This document shows, in pieces, positions 15,825 to 25,555 of a DNA stretch of 64,000 nucleotides. The DNA is taken from NCBI GenBank assembly GCA_016791425.1, contig JAEUMQ010000001.1:65138-129137 (forward strand), in the 5' to 3' direction. Position numbers and translations under genes: made by a program. Position 1 is the first letter of the stretch; the number at the start of each line of letters is the position of its first letter. This DNA comes from Hyphomonadaceae bacterium. GTDB lineage: Bacteria; Pseudomonadota; Alphaproteobacteria; Caulobacterales; Aquidulcibacteraceae. The notes under the pieces were generated by a model that was not told where the DNA came from, did not search any database, and was given only the letters and a program-made list of their open reading frames with translations.

Positions 15825-16253
15825 TCAGCGGCGGCCGCGGCGGTTGTTGAACTCTTCCGCTTCGGCTTGCCACGCGGTGCCGACGGCCGTCAGCCGCGCC
15901 ACCGCCGTGTTGAACTCCTGCACGCGCACTTCCGCGTGCGCCATGGCGGTCTGCGCCGCGGTGCGCAGCTCCTGCGCCTCGGCGCGGCGGCACTCCAGCA
16001 CCGTCTGCATCGCGGTGCCCCATGCCTGATAGGCCTCGTTGCCGCGGTTCATCTCGGTCATGTTGCGCGCCGTGGCGCCGTCCGGGAGCGTCGGCTCGGC
16101 CGGGAACGCCGGGCAGCGCGACGGCGGCGCCGGCGGAATCGGCGCGGCCGGAGCCGCTGGCGCAGCCGCCGGCGTCGAAGGCGTGGTCGGCTGCGCGACA
16201 GCCGCCGTGACAGTCAGGACGAGCGCCGCAGCGGCGGCCATCACCAATTTCAT
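15825..16253 (-). CDS. Small secreted hypothetical protein
   Basis: 142 aa. The signal peptide MKLVMAAAAALVLTVTAAVAQ is followed by an Ala/Pro-rich linker (~25 residues) and a helical domain (NMTEMNRGNEAYQAWGTAMQTVLECRRAEAQELRTAAQTAMAHAEVRVQEFNTAVARL) likely to form a coiled coil, with two Cys. No named family is recognised. The start is preceded by ACGGAGATCG, a reasonable ribosome-binding site. It is downstream of the tonB operon on the same strand, but a 196-bp gap and its own terminator suggest separate transcription. Confidence 0.75.
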   Translation of the reverse strand: MKLVMAAAAALVLTVTAAVAQPTTPSTPAAAPAAPAAPIPPAPPSRCPAFPAEPTLPDGATARNMTEMNRGNEAYQAWGTAMQTVLECRRAEAQELRTAAQTAMAHAEVRVQEFNTAVARLTAVGTAWQAEAEEFNNRRGRR

Positions 16254-16449
16254 GGAACCGATCTCCGTAAGTCGAACAATTGCACTCGTTGTCGCGCGAA
16301 CCGGGCGGAATTTGGCCCGATCCTGCGTGGGCGTCGAACGCTAGCGCCTGGGAATTGAACCCGCTGACGCACACGCTCGTTCCCGGCGGCCTGTCCCCCG
16401 CCCGTTCCGTACCCTGCTCGCCGGGCCCACGCCCGGTTCGAGCAGCTGT

Positions 16450-17040
16450 CTATTCCAGCCTGAAATTGATCGGCACGCGCACCCGCCCGCCTTCGGTCGG
16501 CGCTCCGTTCTCCATGCGCGGGCTCATTCGGAAGCTGCGCGAGATGCGGACGGCCGCCTCCCCGAAGCCCCAGCCCGTCGGATCCTCCGAAGCGACGCCG
16601 CAGCCGATCCGCCCGTCCGCCGCAACGACGCAATCGAGCACGACGCGGCCAGTGCGTTCCCGCTCCAGGGCCCGCTCCGGATAATAGCGCGCGAAGTCGC
16701 GGGCGTTGGGACGCTCAAGCCAGGTCGGGTTGGTGATGACGCTGACCGGCGGCGGGGCCGGCGCCACGGGCAGCTCGGTCGGCACCGGCGCGGCGGTTGG
16801 CGTCGGCGGCGTCTCGCGCTGCACCACCGGCGGCGGCGGCGGCGGCGGCGGCCGGTCCTTTGGCGGCGGCGGCGGCGGCGGCGGCGGCTTCTTCTCCTCC
16901 ACCTCCACCTTGATCGCGTCGAGGTCGGAGAAGATGTCCGTGATTGCGCTGAACTTCTGCGTGAAGGCGAGATAGACGATCGAGATCGTTATCACCGCCG
17001 CCAGCGCCATCGAGATCAGTCGGAGCTGAACGATATTCAT
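16450..17040 (-). CDS. tonB: TonB family energy transducer
   Basis: 196 aa. One N-terminal membrane anchor (LRLISMALAAVITISIVYLAF) is followed by a periplasmic Pro-rich region (two poly-Pro stretches separated by KDRP) and a C-terminal TonB domain (NARDFARYYPERALERERTGRVVLDCVVAADGRIGCGVASEDP, RISRSFRM). It couples the ExbB-ExbD proton motor to outer-membrane TonB-dependent receptors. It is the last gene of exbB-exbD-exbD-tonB, 11 bp after the second exbD. Two Cys in the C-terminal domain are unusual for TonB and could form a disulfide. Confidence 0.92.
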   Translation of the reverse strand: MNIVQLRLISMALAAVITISIVYLAFTQKFSAITDIFSDLDAIKVEVEEKKPPPPPPPPPKDRPPPPPPPPVVQRETPPTPTAAPVPTELPVAPAPPPVSVITNPTWLERPNARDFARYYPERALERERTGRVVLDCVVAADGRIGCGVASEDPTGWGFGEAAVRISRSFRMSPRMENGAPTEGGRVRVPINFRLE

Positions 17041-17051
17041 TGTACGGACCT

Positions 17052-17525
17052 TTAGAACGCCGCTTCTTCAGCGACGATGCCGACCTTGACGAATCCGTCC
17101 TCCTGCAGCCGGCTCATCACCCGAATGACGTTTCCGTACGCCGACTCCTGGTCCGCGCGCAGGAAGACCCGCGCCTCGGAATAGATGTCGCGGATGGAAA
17201 GCGCCGGATTGTTCTCGATGGCGCGCTCCAGCACCTTGTCGCCGAGCCGGTCGATCGTGGTGGGCTGCTCATCCACAGTGATGAACAATTGACCGGTGGA
17301 ATCCGTCATTTTCACGATCGTCGGCCGCAAGCCCTCCATCCGGATCGGGATGGGGTTCGGCGGCGGCAGATCGATGCGGACATCGACCGTCGGGATGGGC
17401 GCCGTCACCATGAAGATGATCAGCAGCACGAGCATGATGTCGATGAACGGGATGACGTTCGGATCGGTGACGGGCTGGGTGTCCCGCCGTCCTCCCCCGC
17501 CGCCCGCAGATATTTTGCCTGCCAT
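17052..17525 (-). CDS. exbD: ExbD/TolR biopolymer transport protein (second copy)
   Basis: 157 aa. A cytoplasmic Gly-rich start is followed by the single ExbD helix with the proton-binding Asp (TDPNVIPFIDIMLVLLIIFMV, first Asp of FIDIMLVL) and a periplasmic domain ending in IRVMSRLQEDGFVKVGIVAEE. It lies 12 bp downstream of the first exbD. The two ExbD paralogues are about half identical in the helix region but diverge in the periplasmic part, so they may form heterodimers. Confidence 0.93.
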   Translation of the reverse strand: MAGKISAGGGGGRRDTQPVTDPNVIPFIDIMLVLLIIFMVTAPIPTVDVRIDLPPPNPIPIRMEGLRPTIVKMTDSTGQLFITVDEQPTTIDRLGDKVLERAIENNPALSIRDIYSEARVFLRADQESAYGNVIRVMSRLQEDGFVKVGIVAEEAAF

Positions 17526-17537
17526 GGCTCGCGCTCC

Positions 17538-18017
17538 TTACCGGCGCCGGTCTTCGGCGACGAGGGCGATCTTCGTGAAGCCCCGATCCTGCAGCCGGTT
17601 CATCACCCGCATCACGTTCTTGTAGCGGGTGTTTGCGTCTGCGCGCACATAGATGCGCTGGTCGAGGATTTCGAAATCGTCGCCGCCGAGCGAGGGGGTG
17701 TTGGTGTTGACGGCCTCGTAGACCGCATCGCCGACGCCTTCCATCGCCACCTGGTCGTTCATCACATAGACCGCGATGCCCGCGCCCTTGTCCGTCAGGG
17801 ACACCCAGGTCGGCTTGGGCGGCCGCTTGGATGGGATGATCTTCGACGTCGGCAGGCTCACATCGATATCCACCGATGCGATCGGCGCGGCGATCATGAA
17901 GATGATCAGGAGCACGAGCATCACGTCGATGAACGGGATGACGTTGGGGTCCGCGGTCACGTCGAGGCGGCCGCGCTTGCCGCCTCCGTGACCTGGAGCT
18001 GACATTTTACCGGCCAT
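17538..18017 (-). CDS. exbD: ExbD/TolR biopolymer transport protein (first copy)
   Basis: 159 aa, same architecture as the next gene: Gly/Lys-rich N-terminus, helix DPNVIPFIDVMLVLLIIFMIA with the conserved Asp, and a periplasmic ExbD domain ending VMNRLQDRGFTKIALVAED. It sits 26 bp after exbB. The exbB-exbD-exbD-tonB order is common in alphaproteobacteria that use many TonB-dependent receptors. Confidence 0.93.
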   Translation of the reverse strand: MAGKMSAPGHGGGKRGRLDVTADPNVIPFIDVMLVLLIIFMIAAPIASVDIDVSLPTSKIIPSKRPPKPTWVSLTDKGAGIAVYVMNDQVAMEGVGDAVYEAVNTNTPSLGGDDFEILDQRIYVRADANTRYKNVMRVMNRLQDRGFTKIALVAEDRRR

Positions 18018-18043
18018 GGCGGCTCTCCTCCGCTATCGGCCGC

Positions 18044-18922
18044 TCAGCCCGCCCGCCGATCCATGTCGCGCGACACGAGCGCGACGAATTCCGCGAGGAA
18101 GTCGTCGAGCTTGTTGGCCTGCTTGGAGATCTGCTTGGCCGAGAAGTTGTAGATGAGCACCGCCGGGATGGCCGCCGCGAGGCCGGCCGCGGTCGCCAGG
18201 AGCGCGCCGGCGATGCCGGGCGCCACGACCGCGAGCGAGGTCGTCTGCGTCTGCGCGATGCCGACGAACGCCACCATGATGCCCCACACCGTGCCGAAGA
18301 GGCCGATGAACGGCGCGTTCGCGCCGATCGAGGCGAGGAAGGTCATGTTCGAGCCGAGGTCTTCCAGGTGCTCGTTCTGACGGATCGTCATCGCCGAGGA
18401 GACGCGCTGCATCGTGTGGTCGCGCGCGTCGCGCATGGTGTAGAGGCCGAGGTCCTGCGTGCGGCGGACTTCCGCCATGCCCGCATCGAACATCGAGCGG
18501 ATGCCCGAAGACGGCTGCTTGCGCGCGATGGCTTCGGCTTCCTCGACCGAATTGGCCTTCCGGAACGCCGCGAGGAATTCCTTGGTCTGCCGGGCGGTCT
18601 TCCGCATGACGTAGATCTTCTCGAACAGGAGCGCGATCGCGTAGATCGTGCAGAGCCCGAGGATGACCATGACGCCGAGCTCGACCGCGTTGAGCTCCTG
18701 CACGAGCGCGAAGAGGCTCACTTCGCCGGAATGGCCGGCGGCCTTTTCAGCCTCGAGCGCGGCCTGGGCCTTCGCTGCGGCGAGGTCGGCGGCGCTGGCG
18801 GCCGGCGGCGGCGGCGCTGCCGGCGCGGTCGCGGCGGCCGGGTCGGCGGGCGCCGCCCCCGGGGCTGCCGGCGGCGCGGCCTGCGCGAAGAAATTGAGAA
18901 CCGAGTAGGTCAGCGCGTTCAT
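18044..18922 (-). CDS. exbB: ExbB/MotA/TolQ family proton channel protein
   Basis: 292 aa. An N-terminal hydrophobic segment and Ala/Pro-rich periplasmic region (residues ~10-75) precede a TM ([21 protein letters not shown]) and the paired C-terminal helices ([27 protein letters not shown]...[30 protein letters not shown]) of the MotA/TolQ/ExbB domain. It forms the stator channel with the two ExbDs. ATG 18922 has GGGAAG 6 nt upstream; the open frame to 19003 lacks a signal. Confidence 0.93.
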   Translation of the reverse strand: MNALTYSVLNFFAQAAPPAAPGAAPADPAAATAPAAPPPPAASAADLAAAKAQAALEAEKAAGHSGEVSLFALVQELNAVELGVMVILGLCTIYAIALLFEKIYVMRKTARQTKEFLAAFRKANSVEEAEAIARKQPSSGIRSMFDAGMAEVRRTQDLGLYTMRDARDHTMQRVSSAMTIRQNEHLEDLGSNMTFLASIGANAPFIGLFGTVWGIMVAFVGIAQTQTTSLAVVAPGIAGALLATAAGLAAAIPAVLIYNFSAKQISKQANKLDDFLAEFVALVSRDMDRRAG

Positions 18923-19255
18923 GATCTTCCCTTCGTGCCCTGTCTTCGTATGTCGTCCCAGGCCGGCCCTGTCCCGGCCTCGGACTGTTTCCCAGCCGTC
19001 CAAGAGCGGCCGGCCGCGTATTCGTCAAGTCTTGAGGATGCAAAAGCGACCGGCTCCCACCGCCAGCCGCCTCCCCCTGCTGCATACCCCAAGTGTCAAA
19101 CTTGTGCGTCGGACGCCTCGGGACGCCCTCGACCCTCAGCTTAAAATTTCGGAAATGGTGCGATTGTCAATGGCGCGCACGCAGTCCGCGCCGGCGCCGC
19201 CCCGGGCGACCGCACAAGCTCTAAGAAAACGCATGCAGAAAGGCGAAAATTCACT
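18923..19255. other. Intergenic region between exbB and bolA
   Basis: 333 bp separating the divergent exbB operon and bolA, so promoters for both must be here. A TTGACG hexamer on the minus strand near 19023-19028 could be the -35 of exbB. No convincing -10, palindrome or iron box was found. Confidence 0.4.
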
Positions 19256-19486
19256 ATGGCCATGACCTCGGACGAGATCGAGACCTTGCTGCGCGCGGCC
19301 TTTCCAGACGCCTCCATCGAGATCGTCGATCTGGCCGGCGACGGCGACCACTACAAGGCGGTGATCCGCTCCGGCGCCTTCGCCGGCAAGTCGCGCGTCG
19401 CCCAGCACCAGCTGGTTTACGCCGCCCTGAAAGGGAAAATCGGCGGCGACCTTCACGCCCTGGCGCTCGACACCGGTCCAAAATGA
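19256..19486 (+). CDS. bolA: BolA family protein
   Basis: 76 aa with the class II KH-like BolA fold: IETLLRAAFPDASIEIVDLAGDGDHYKAVIRSGAFAGKSRVAQHQLVYAALKGKIGGDLHALAL. The H in GDHYK and the RVAQHQLVYAAL helix are diagnostic. BolA proteins form [2Fe-2S] heterodimers with monothiol glutaredoxins, and such a glutaredoxin is encoded 80 bp downstream, so a co-functional pair in Fe-S trafficking or iron sensing is likely. Confidence 0.94.
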   Translation: MAMTSDEIETLLRAAFPDASIEIVDLAGDGDHYKAVIRSGAFAGKSRVAQHQLVYAALKGKIGGDLHALALDTGPK

Positions 19487-19566
19487 CGCATGCGCCGGGC
19501 GCGGCGGGAGCGGCCTGCTTGCCGCCCTCCCCGACCGCGCCTACCTAAATTCCAGCAGGAGCCTCC

Positions 19567-19896
19567 ATGTCCGACGCTGTCGCCGACCGCATCCGTAGCC
19601 TCATCGCCGAGCATGACGTCGTGCTCTTCATGAAGGGCGTGGCCGGCGCCCCTCAGTGCGGCTTCTCCAACCTGGTAGTGCGGGTGCTCGATCACCTCGA
19701 CGTGCCCTTCAAGGACGTCAATGTCCTCGCCGACGCCGAGCTGCGCCAGGGCATCAAGGAATTCTCCGACTGGCCGACGATCCCGCAGCTTTATGTCGGC
19801 GGCGAGTTCCTCGGCGGCTCCGACATCGTCAAGGAGATGTTCGAGACCGGCGAGCTGCAGACCCTCCTTCGCGAGAAGGGCCTCATCGCAGCCTGA
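19567..19896 (+). CDS. grxD: Monothiol glutaredoxin, Grx4/GrxD type
   Basis: 109 aa with the CGFS active site at residues 31-34 ([18 protein letters not shown]), [50 protein letters not shown] giving the thioredoxin-fold and the TIPQ cis-Pro. It binds a bridged [2Fe-2S] cluster with glutathione and works with BolA. The start ATG follows GCAGGAGCCTCC, a good ribosome-binding site. Confidence 0.96.
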   Translation: MSDAVADRIRSLIAEHDVVLFMKGVAGAPQCGFSNLVVRVLDHLDVPFKDVNVLADAELRQGIKEFSDWPTIPQLYVGGEFLGGSDIVKEMFETGELQTLLREKGLIAA

Positions 19897-19927
19897 GGCC
19901 GCGCAAGCAAAGCAAGACCAAGCGCCT

Positions 19928-19988
19928 TCCTCCCCCGTTCACGGGGGAGGTGTCGCGAGCGCAGCGAGCGACGGTGGGGGCGCCCCCT
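19928..19988. repeat. Dispersed palindromic repeat, copy 3
   Basis: CTCCCCC-GTTCAC-GGGGGAGG, then GTCGCGAGCG...CGAGCGAC and GGTGGGGGCG. It lies between the convergent grxD and protease genes. Confidence 0.85.
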
Positions 19989-19993
19989 GGCGC

Positions 19994-21010
19994 CTAAGCT
20001 CGCATCTTTTCATCCGCCCGCGGCGTGACGGTGATCCCGAGCCGCTCGATCTGCCCATCCCGAAGCACCTCCAGCGGCAGCCGCTTGCCGATCGTCTCGC
20101 GCGACAGGGCGCCATGGATGGCGTCCACGCTCGGCGTCGCCTTGCCGTCGATGGCGAGCACCACGTCCCCGGCGCGCACCCCGGCGGCCTCCGCCGGTCC
20201 GCCGGAGACCAGCGAGATCACCAGCACGCCCGACGGGACCCGGAGGTCCAGCCGTCGCGCCAGCGCCGCGGAGAGCCCCTGCGTCTGGCCCGCGATCCCG
20301 AACCAGCCGCGCGTCACCCGCCCGTCCCGCATCAGGTCCGGCACGATCCGCTTGGCGGTGTTGATCGGGATGGCGAAGCAGATGCCCTGCGCGCCGCCGA
20401 TGATCGCGGTGTTCACCCCGATCACCCGCCCGCGCCCGTCGACCAGCGCCCCGCCGGAATTGCCCGGATTGAGCGCCGCGTCGGTCTGGATGACGTCTTC
20501 GATCAGCCGCCCGCTTTCCCCACGCAGCGTGCGCCGCAGCGCCGAGACGACGCCCGCCGTCACCGTCGCCTGCAACCCGAGCGGATTGCCGATGGCCACC
20601 GTGAGCTCGCCGACCCTGAGATCGTCGGAATTGCCGAGATTGGCGGCCACGTGCCCGCCCCCTTCGAGCCGAAGGAGCGCAAGATCGGTATCCGGATCGG
20701 CGCCCACCTCGCGCGCCGCGACCACCCGCCCGTCCGGCAGGATCGCCTCCACGCGCTCGGCGCCGCGGATGACGTGGTTGTTCGTCAGCGCATACCCATC
20801 CGGCGCGATGATCACCCCGGAGCCCGCGCCGTCATAGAGATCGCCGCCGCGCGTGCGCTTGCCGCGCCGCACGCCGATCACGCTCGGCGCCGCCCGTTCC
20901 ACGACGCGGATGACCGTGTCCGAGAAGTGGTCGCGCCCACCTTCCGGTTCGCGGCTGACGGCTTCGATTTTGCGCTTGGTTTGGAACATCGTCTTCGTCC
21001 CATTCGTCAT
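19994..21010 (-). CDS. HtrA/DegP-like S1C serine protease with PDZ domain
   Basis: 338 aa. The trypsin-like domain has a catalytic triad readable as His (TNNHVIRGAER), Asp (DPDTDLALLRLE) and Ser (NPGNSGGALVDGRG). It is followed by one PDZ domain (LRVPSGVLVISLVSGGPAEAAGVRAGDVVLAIDGKATPSVDAIHGAL). There is no signal peptide or membrane anchor in either candidate start (ATG 21010, or ATG 20989 with GGGACGA upstream). It may therefore be cytoplasmic, unlike DegP. It is divergent from phhA. A longer frame to 21088 has no start signal. Confidence 0.88.
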   Translation of the reverse strand: MTNGTKTMFQTKRKIEAVSREPEGGRDHFSDTVIRVVERAAPSVIGVRRGKRTRGGDLYDGAGSGVIIAPDGYALTNNHVIRGAERVEAILPDGRVVAAREVGADPDTDLALLRLEGGGHVAANLGNSDDLRVGELTVAIGNPLGLQATVTAGVVSALRRTLRGESGRLIEDVIQTDAALNPGNSGGALVDGRGRVIGVNTAIIGGAQGICFAIPINTAKRIVPDLMRDGRVTRGWFGIAGQTQGLSAALARRLDLRVPSGVLVISLVSGGPAEAAGVRAGDVVLAIDGKATPSVDAIHGALSRETIGKRLPLEVLRDGQIERLGITVTPRADEKMRA

Positions 21011-21205
21011 GTGGACGAAAAGGTAGGCGCCCGAGTCCCCTGCGCAAAGAGGTTCGACGGCGCAAGCGCGCACGCCCGCCCCTCCCATTCACCTCATGTG
21101 GAAATTTTCGTTCCCGTCCCCACCTCTTTTGAACGCTTTGTGCAAAAATCCGCGGCCGCGTCTGCGCTAGAATAAACCTGCACGACGCCGCGCGGCCCCA
21201 AGGAG

Positions 21206-22090
21206 ATGACCTTGAGCTCAGAGGTTCCCGAAGCCCTCCGCAACGCGCCGACGGCGAAAGGGCTGCGCGGCGATTATTCCCGCATGCGCGCCGACTGGAC
21301 GGTCGAGCAGCCCGCCGATTGCTACACGCCGGAGGAGCACGCGCGCTGGCGCAAGCTCTACCAACGCCAGACCGCGCTCGTCGCCGATTACGCCGCGCCC
21401 GTCTTCGTGAACGCCCTGCGCGACATGGAATGCGCCGATGGAATCCCGCGCCTCGACGAGCTTTCGCTGCGCCTGCGCAAGGCGACCAGCTGGGAGATCG
21501 TCGCTGTTCCTGGACTTCTCCCCGACGACGTCTTCTTCAATCATCTGTCGAACCGCCGCTTCCCCGCTAGCTTCTGGATCCGCACCGAGCAGGAGCTCGA
21601 CTATCTCGCCGAGCCCGACGTCTTCCACGACGTTTTCGGCCACGTGCCGCTGCTCTTCGATCCGGTTTTCGCCGACTATTTGCAGGAATACGGCCGCGCC
21701 GGCCCCAAGGCGATCGAGCACGCCGCAGTGCCCATTCTCGCGCGGCTTTACTGGTACATGGTCGAGTTCGGCCTCATCCTCGTCGATGGAAACATCAAGG
21801 CCTACGGCTCAGGGATGCTCTCCTCGTTCGGCGAGACGAAATACTCCGTCGATAGCGACGTCCCCAACCGCATCGGCTTCGATCTCGAGCGCGTCATGCG
21901 CACGCGCTATTGGATCGACCGCTTCCAATCCACCTACTTCGTGCTCGACAGCTTCGAGCAGCTCTTCCGCGCCTCGATCGACACCGACTTCGCGCCGCTC
22001 TACCCGAAGCTGAAATCCCTCGAGCCCTACGCGCCCGACGCCATCGCCCCCGGCGATCGCGTCCTTTCCTCAGGCACGCACGCAGTCTAG
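21206..22090 (+). CDS. phhA: Phenylalanine 4-monooxygenase
   Basis: Converts Phe to Tyr using O2 and a tetrahydropterin. The 294 aa carry the iron site: two His in EPDVFHDVFGHVPLL and the Glu in YWYMVEFGLI. VPGLLPDDVFFNHLSNRRFP is also family-typical. The length is that of bacterial PhhA plus a short N-terminus. AGGAG at 21201-21205 directly abuts ATG 21206, so the in-frame TTG at 21212 (6 nt spacing) may be the real start. No phhB (pterin dehydratase) is adjacent. Confidence 0.95.
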   Translation: MTLSSEVPEALRNAPTAKGLRGDYSRMRADWTVEQPADCYTPEEHARWRKLYQRQTALVADYAAPVFVNALRDMECADGIPRLDELSLRLRKATSWEIVAVPGLLPDDVFFNHLSNRRFPASFWIRTEQELDYLAEPDVFHDVFGHVPLLFDPVFADYLQEYGRAGPKAIEHAAVPILARLYWYMVEFGLILVDGNIKAYGSGMLSSFGETKYSVDSDVPNRIGFDLERVMRTRYWIDRFQSTYFVLDSFEQLFRASIDTDFAPLYPKLKSLEPYAPDAIAPGDRVLSSGTHAV

Positions 22091-22143
22091 CCAAGGCGGA
22101 GCGCTGGCTTTCCGCCGGTAGAGCTTCACTCGCGGGGAAGGAC

Positions 22144-23070
22144 ATGCGCGCGATCGCCGTTTCCATACGCAGGATTCTCGCCTTTCTCGGCGTCTGGGCG
22201 GCGCTGACGTCAGCCGCCGTGCTGGCCGCGGTCGGCCTCGGCGGCGAGGAATTCTACGAGAAGCTCCCGTTCCGGGTTGGCCTCGAGATCGTCCTCACCT
22301 TCGCCGTTCTCGCCGCGCTCGTGTTCATGGCGCGCGTCGTCGATCGCCGCCCGCTGCGAACGATCGGCTTCACGCCAAGCCGGCTTCCCGATCTCCTCGG
22401 AGGCGTCGTCCTGGGCGCGGCGATCCTGGCGCTCCCCTTGGCGCTGCTCGTCCTGATGGGAGCCGCGCAGATCGCGCCAGACCTGAGCGCCTTCACTCCG
22501 CAAGCGCTCGCGATCGGTCTCTTCGTCTGCTTCTTCAATGTCGTCACCCAGGAGACGTTGGCGCGCGGCTACATCTTCCAGGAGCTGTGGGGCAAATACG
22601 GCGCGGCGCCCGCCGCGATCGTCACCACGCTGTTCTTTCTCGCCATCCATGCCGCGCCGATCTTGAAGGGCTCGCAGGGCCTCATCGCCGGCGCCAACAT
22701 CCTGCTCGCCAGCATCATGCTCTGCATCGCCTGCGCGCGCACCGGCGCGTTGTGGTTGGCCATCGGCATCCATCTCGGCTGGAACGGTCTTCAAGGTCCT
22801 GTGCTCGGCCTCAACGTCACCGGCCTTGATCTCGCGTTCGGGAGCTGGCGCGTCTTCACCTTCAGCGGCGCCCCGCTGCTCACCGGCGGCGACATGGGCG
22901 TCGAGGGCGGTCTCGTCGGCCTGATCGGCCCCGCCGTCGGCATCGTTCTTGTGGCGCTTCTGGTGAAGCAGCAGCCCAAGCCGGACTTCACCGGCAGGCC
23001 GCGTCCCGCGCGGCCAAATGCACGCAAAGGCCGCCCCGCGACCGCGACAAAACAGGGAGTCGATGGGTAA
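22144..23070 (+). CDS. CPBP family intramembrane protease-like protein
   Basis: 308-aa membrane protein with about eight helices. The Abi/CPBP motifs are QETLARGYIFQEL (normally EExxxRG; the first Glu is Gln here), FFLAIHAA (motif 2 His) and IHLGWNGLQG (HxxxN). The Q-for-E change may weaken or abolish protease activity. The C-terminus is basic and cytoplasmic. ATG 22144 has GGGGAAGG upstream; a longer frame from 21910 overlaps phhA and is a shadow. Substrate is unknown. Confidence 0.82.
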   Translation: MRAIAVSIRRILAFLGVWAALTSAAVLAAVGLGGEEFYEKLPFRVGLEIVLTFAVLAALVFMARVVDRRPLRTIGFTPSRLPDLLGGVVLGAAILALPLALLVLMGAAQIAPDLSAFTPQALAIGLFVCFFNVVTQETLARGYIFQELWGKYGAAPAAIVTTLFFLAIHAAPILKGSQGLIAGANILLASIMLCIACARTGALWLAIGIHLGWNGLQGPVLGLNVTGLDLAFGSWRVFTFSGAPLLTGGDMGVEGGLVGLIGPAVGIVLVALLVKQQPKPDFTGRPRPARPNARKGRPATATKQGVDG

Positions 23071-23135
23071 GTCTGATTCAATCCGCAGCAAACTTGCCCT
23101 AGACCAGATCCCGCTTTGATTTACTCAAATCAAAA

Positions 23136-23217
23136 CGGGTGAATCTGGTCTACACTCTGAATCTAGACCATTTCTCATCCGAAAACCGCGCAACACTTTT
23201 CGGGAAATGGCCTAGAA
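23136..23217. repeat. Dispersed repeat family 2, copy A
   Basis: GTCTACA-C-TGAAT-CTAGACC...CGAAAACCGCG-CAACACTTTTCGGGAAATGG-CCTAGA, with palindromic arms (CCATTTC / GAAATGG). It matches 50526-50594 closely and, in reverse, the core at 59117-59158. Confidence 0.75.
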
Positions 23218-23224
23218 CCCCGCC

Positions 23225-23887
23225 ATGTCCGATTCAGCCGACGCCGACGCAGCCCCGCGCCACAAATTCCATCCCGCCGTCTGGCTGCGCAATTCCTTCG
23301 CCGCCGGGGTCGCGCTCGTTCTCCCCTTCGTGGTGACGGGCTGGCTCATCTGGGCCTTCGTCACCTTCGTCGATCAGCGCGTCGCGCCGCTTTTGCCGCC
23401 GCGCATTCAGCACGTCGCCGAGCTCATTCCAGGCGTCGGCGTCATCTTCGCCATCGCGGCGCTCACGCTCGTCGGCGCGCTCGCCGGCAACCTCGTCGGC
23501 CGCTTCTTCGTGCGCGAAACCGAGCGTGTGATCTCCAACTTCCCGATCGTGCGCTCGATCTATGGCGGCTCGAAGCAGGTGTTCAAGCAGGTCGCCGCGC
23601 CCGAGCGCACCTCGTTCCAGGAAGCGGTGCTGGTGGAGTTTCCCCGCCCCGGCTTCTGGGCGATCGGCTTCGTCACCAACGAGCACACCGTCGATGTCAC
23701 CCAGGCGATGGGCCAGGAGCTCATCGCCGTCTATGTCCCGCAAGCGCCGATCCCGACCTCCGGCTTCCTCTTCTACCTGCCGCGTTCGTCGCTGCATCCC
23801 TTGCCGATCAAGCCCGACGAAGCCCTCCAGCGCGTCGTCTCGCTCGGCATTATCAAGTCCAACCTCGACGACGCTCCGAAACCCTGA
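23225..23887 (+). CDS. DUF502 family membrane protein
   Basis: 220 aa with two membrane helices near the N-terminus (RNSFAAGVALVLPFVVTGWLIWAFVTFVD and LIPGVGVIFAIAALTLVGALAG). The DUF502 core follows: GRFFVRETERVISNFPIVRSIYGGSKQVFKQV, EFPRPGFWAIGFVT and the FLFYLPRSSLHPLPIKPDEALQRVVSLGI end. DUF502 proteins resemble plant LIKE COV; the bacterial role is unknown. It converges with ppk2, and a repeat copy sits between the two stops. Confidence 0.93.
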   Translation: MSDSADADAAPRHKFHPAVWLRNSFAAGVALVLPFVVTGWLIWAFVTFVDQRVAPLLPPRIQHVAELIPGVGVIFAIAALTLVGALAGNLVGRFFVRETERVISNFPIVRSIYGGSKQVFKQVAAPERTSFQEAVLVEFPRPGFWAIGFVTNEHTVDVTQAMGQELIAVYVPQAPIPTSGFLFYLPRSSLHPLPIKPDEALQRVVSLGIIKSNLDDAPKP

Positions 23888-23899
23888 AGGAAGGCTCTT

Positions 23900-23951
23900 T
23901 TCCCTCCCCGTCCCCGGGGAGGGTGTCGCCGAAGGCGACGGGTGGGGGGAA
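23900..23951. repeat. Dispersed palindromic repeat, copy 4
   Basis: CCCTCCCC-GTCC-CCGGGGAGGG, then GTCGCC-GAA-GGCGAC and GGGTGGGG. It lies between the convergent DUF502 and ppk2 genes. Confidence 0.85.
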
Positions 23952-23958
23952 CGCAACC

Positions 23959-24777
<819 letters not shown>

Positions 24778-24930
24778 TCCCCTCTCCCGCGCCAGCGGGG
24801 GAGGGGTCGGGGGTGGGGGAGTGGACGTAAAGGGTAGAGGAGTCGATCCATGCTTCGTCCGCAATCGGAGGAACGTATTCTACGCCCCCTCCCGTGTCCC
24901 CTCCCCCGCTAGCGCGGGAGAGGGGAACGC
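24778..24930. repeat. Dispersed palindromic repeat, head-to-head pair (copy 5)
   Basis: Two inverted copies, at 24778-24816 (CCCCTCTCCCGC...GCGGGGGAGGGG then TCGGGGGTGGGGG) and 24892-24930 (CCCCCTCCC...CCCCTCCCCCGC...GCGGGAGAGGGG). A ~75-bp non-repeat spacer separates them. The pair fills the gap between rpsD and ppk2. Confidence 0.85.
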
Positions 24931-24937
24931 AGCGCAA

Positions 24938-25555
24938 TTAGCTCGCGTAATACTCGACGACGAGGTGCGGCTCCATCATCACCGGATAGGGCACGTCCGC
25001 CAGCGCCGGCACCCGCGCATAACGCGCCGCCATGCTCTTGGGATCGACCTCGATATAATCCGGCGTGTCGCGCTCCTGGCTTTGCAGCGCTTCCAGCAGT
25101 GTCGCCATCGAGCGGGCCTTCTCCTTCACCTCGATCAGGTCGCCGGCCTTGCACACGAAGGACGGGATCGTCACCCGCCGCCCGTTCACCGTCACGTGCC
25201 CGTGGTTCACGAACTGCCGCGCGGCGAACACGGTCGGTGCGAACTTGGCGCGATAGACCACCGCATCGAGCCGGCTCTCCAGGAGGCCGATCAGGTTCTC
25301 TGCGGTGTTGCCCTTTCGGCTCGCGGCCTTCTCATAGATGCCGCGGAACTGCTTCTCGGTGATGTTGCCGTAATAGAGACGCAGCTTTTGCTTCGCGACG
25401 AGCTGCAGCCCGAAATCGGAGGTCTTGCCCTTGCGCCGCTGGCCGTGCTGGCCGGGCCCATAGGAGCGCTTGTTCACCGGCGATTTCGGACGGCCCCACA
25501 GATTGAGGCCGAAACGGCGGTTGGATTTGTATTTGGATTGGACGCGCTTGGTCAT
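24938..25555 (-). CDS. rpsD: 30S ribosomal protein S4
   Basis: 205 aa, full length. The N-terminal rRNA-binding part ([41 protein letters not shown]) is followed by the S4 RNA-binding domain ([41 protein letters not shown]) and a conserved end, [15 protein letters not shown]. It is a stand-alone gene, not in the rpl/rps operon, as is usual in alphaproteobacteria. The leader between 25556 and ~25700 has no obvious riboswitch. Confidence 0.98.
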   Translation of the reverse strand: MTKRVQSKYKSNRRFGLNLWGRPKSPVNKRSYGPGQHGQRRKGKTSDFGLQLVAKQKLRLYYGNITEKQFRGIYEKAASRKGNTAENLIGLLESRLDAVVYRAKFAPTVFAARQFVNHGHVTVNGRRVTIPSFVCKAGDLIEVKEKARSMATLLEALQSQERDTPDYIEVDPKSMAARYARVPALADVPYPVMMEPHLVVEYYAS

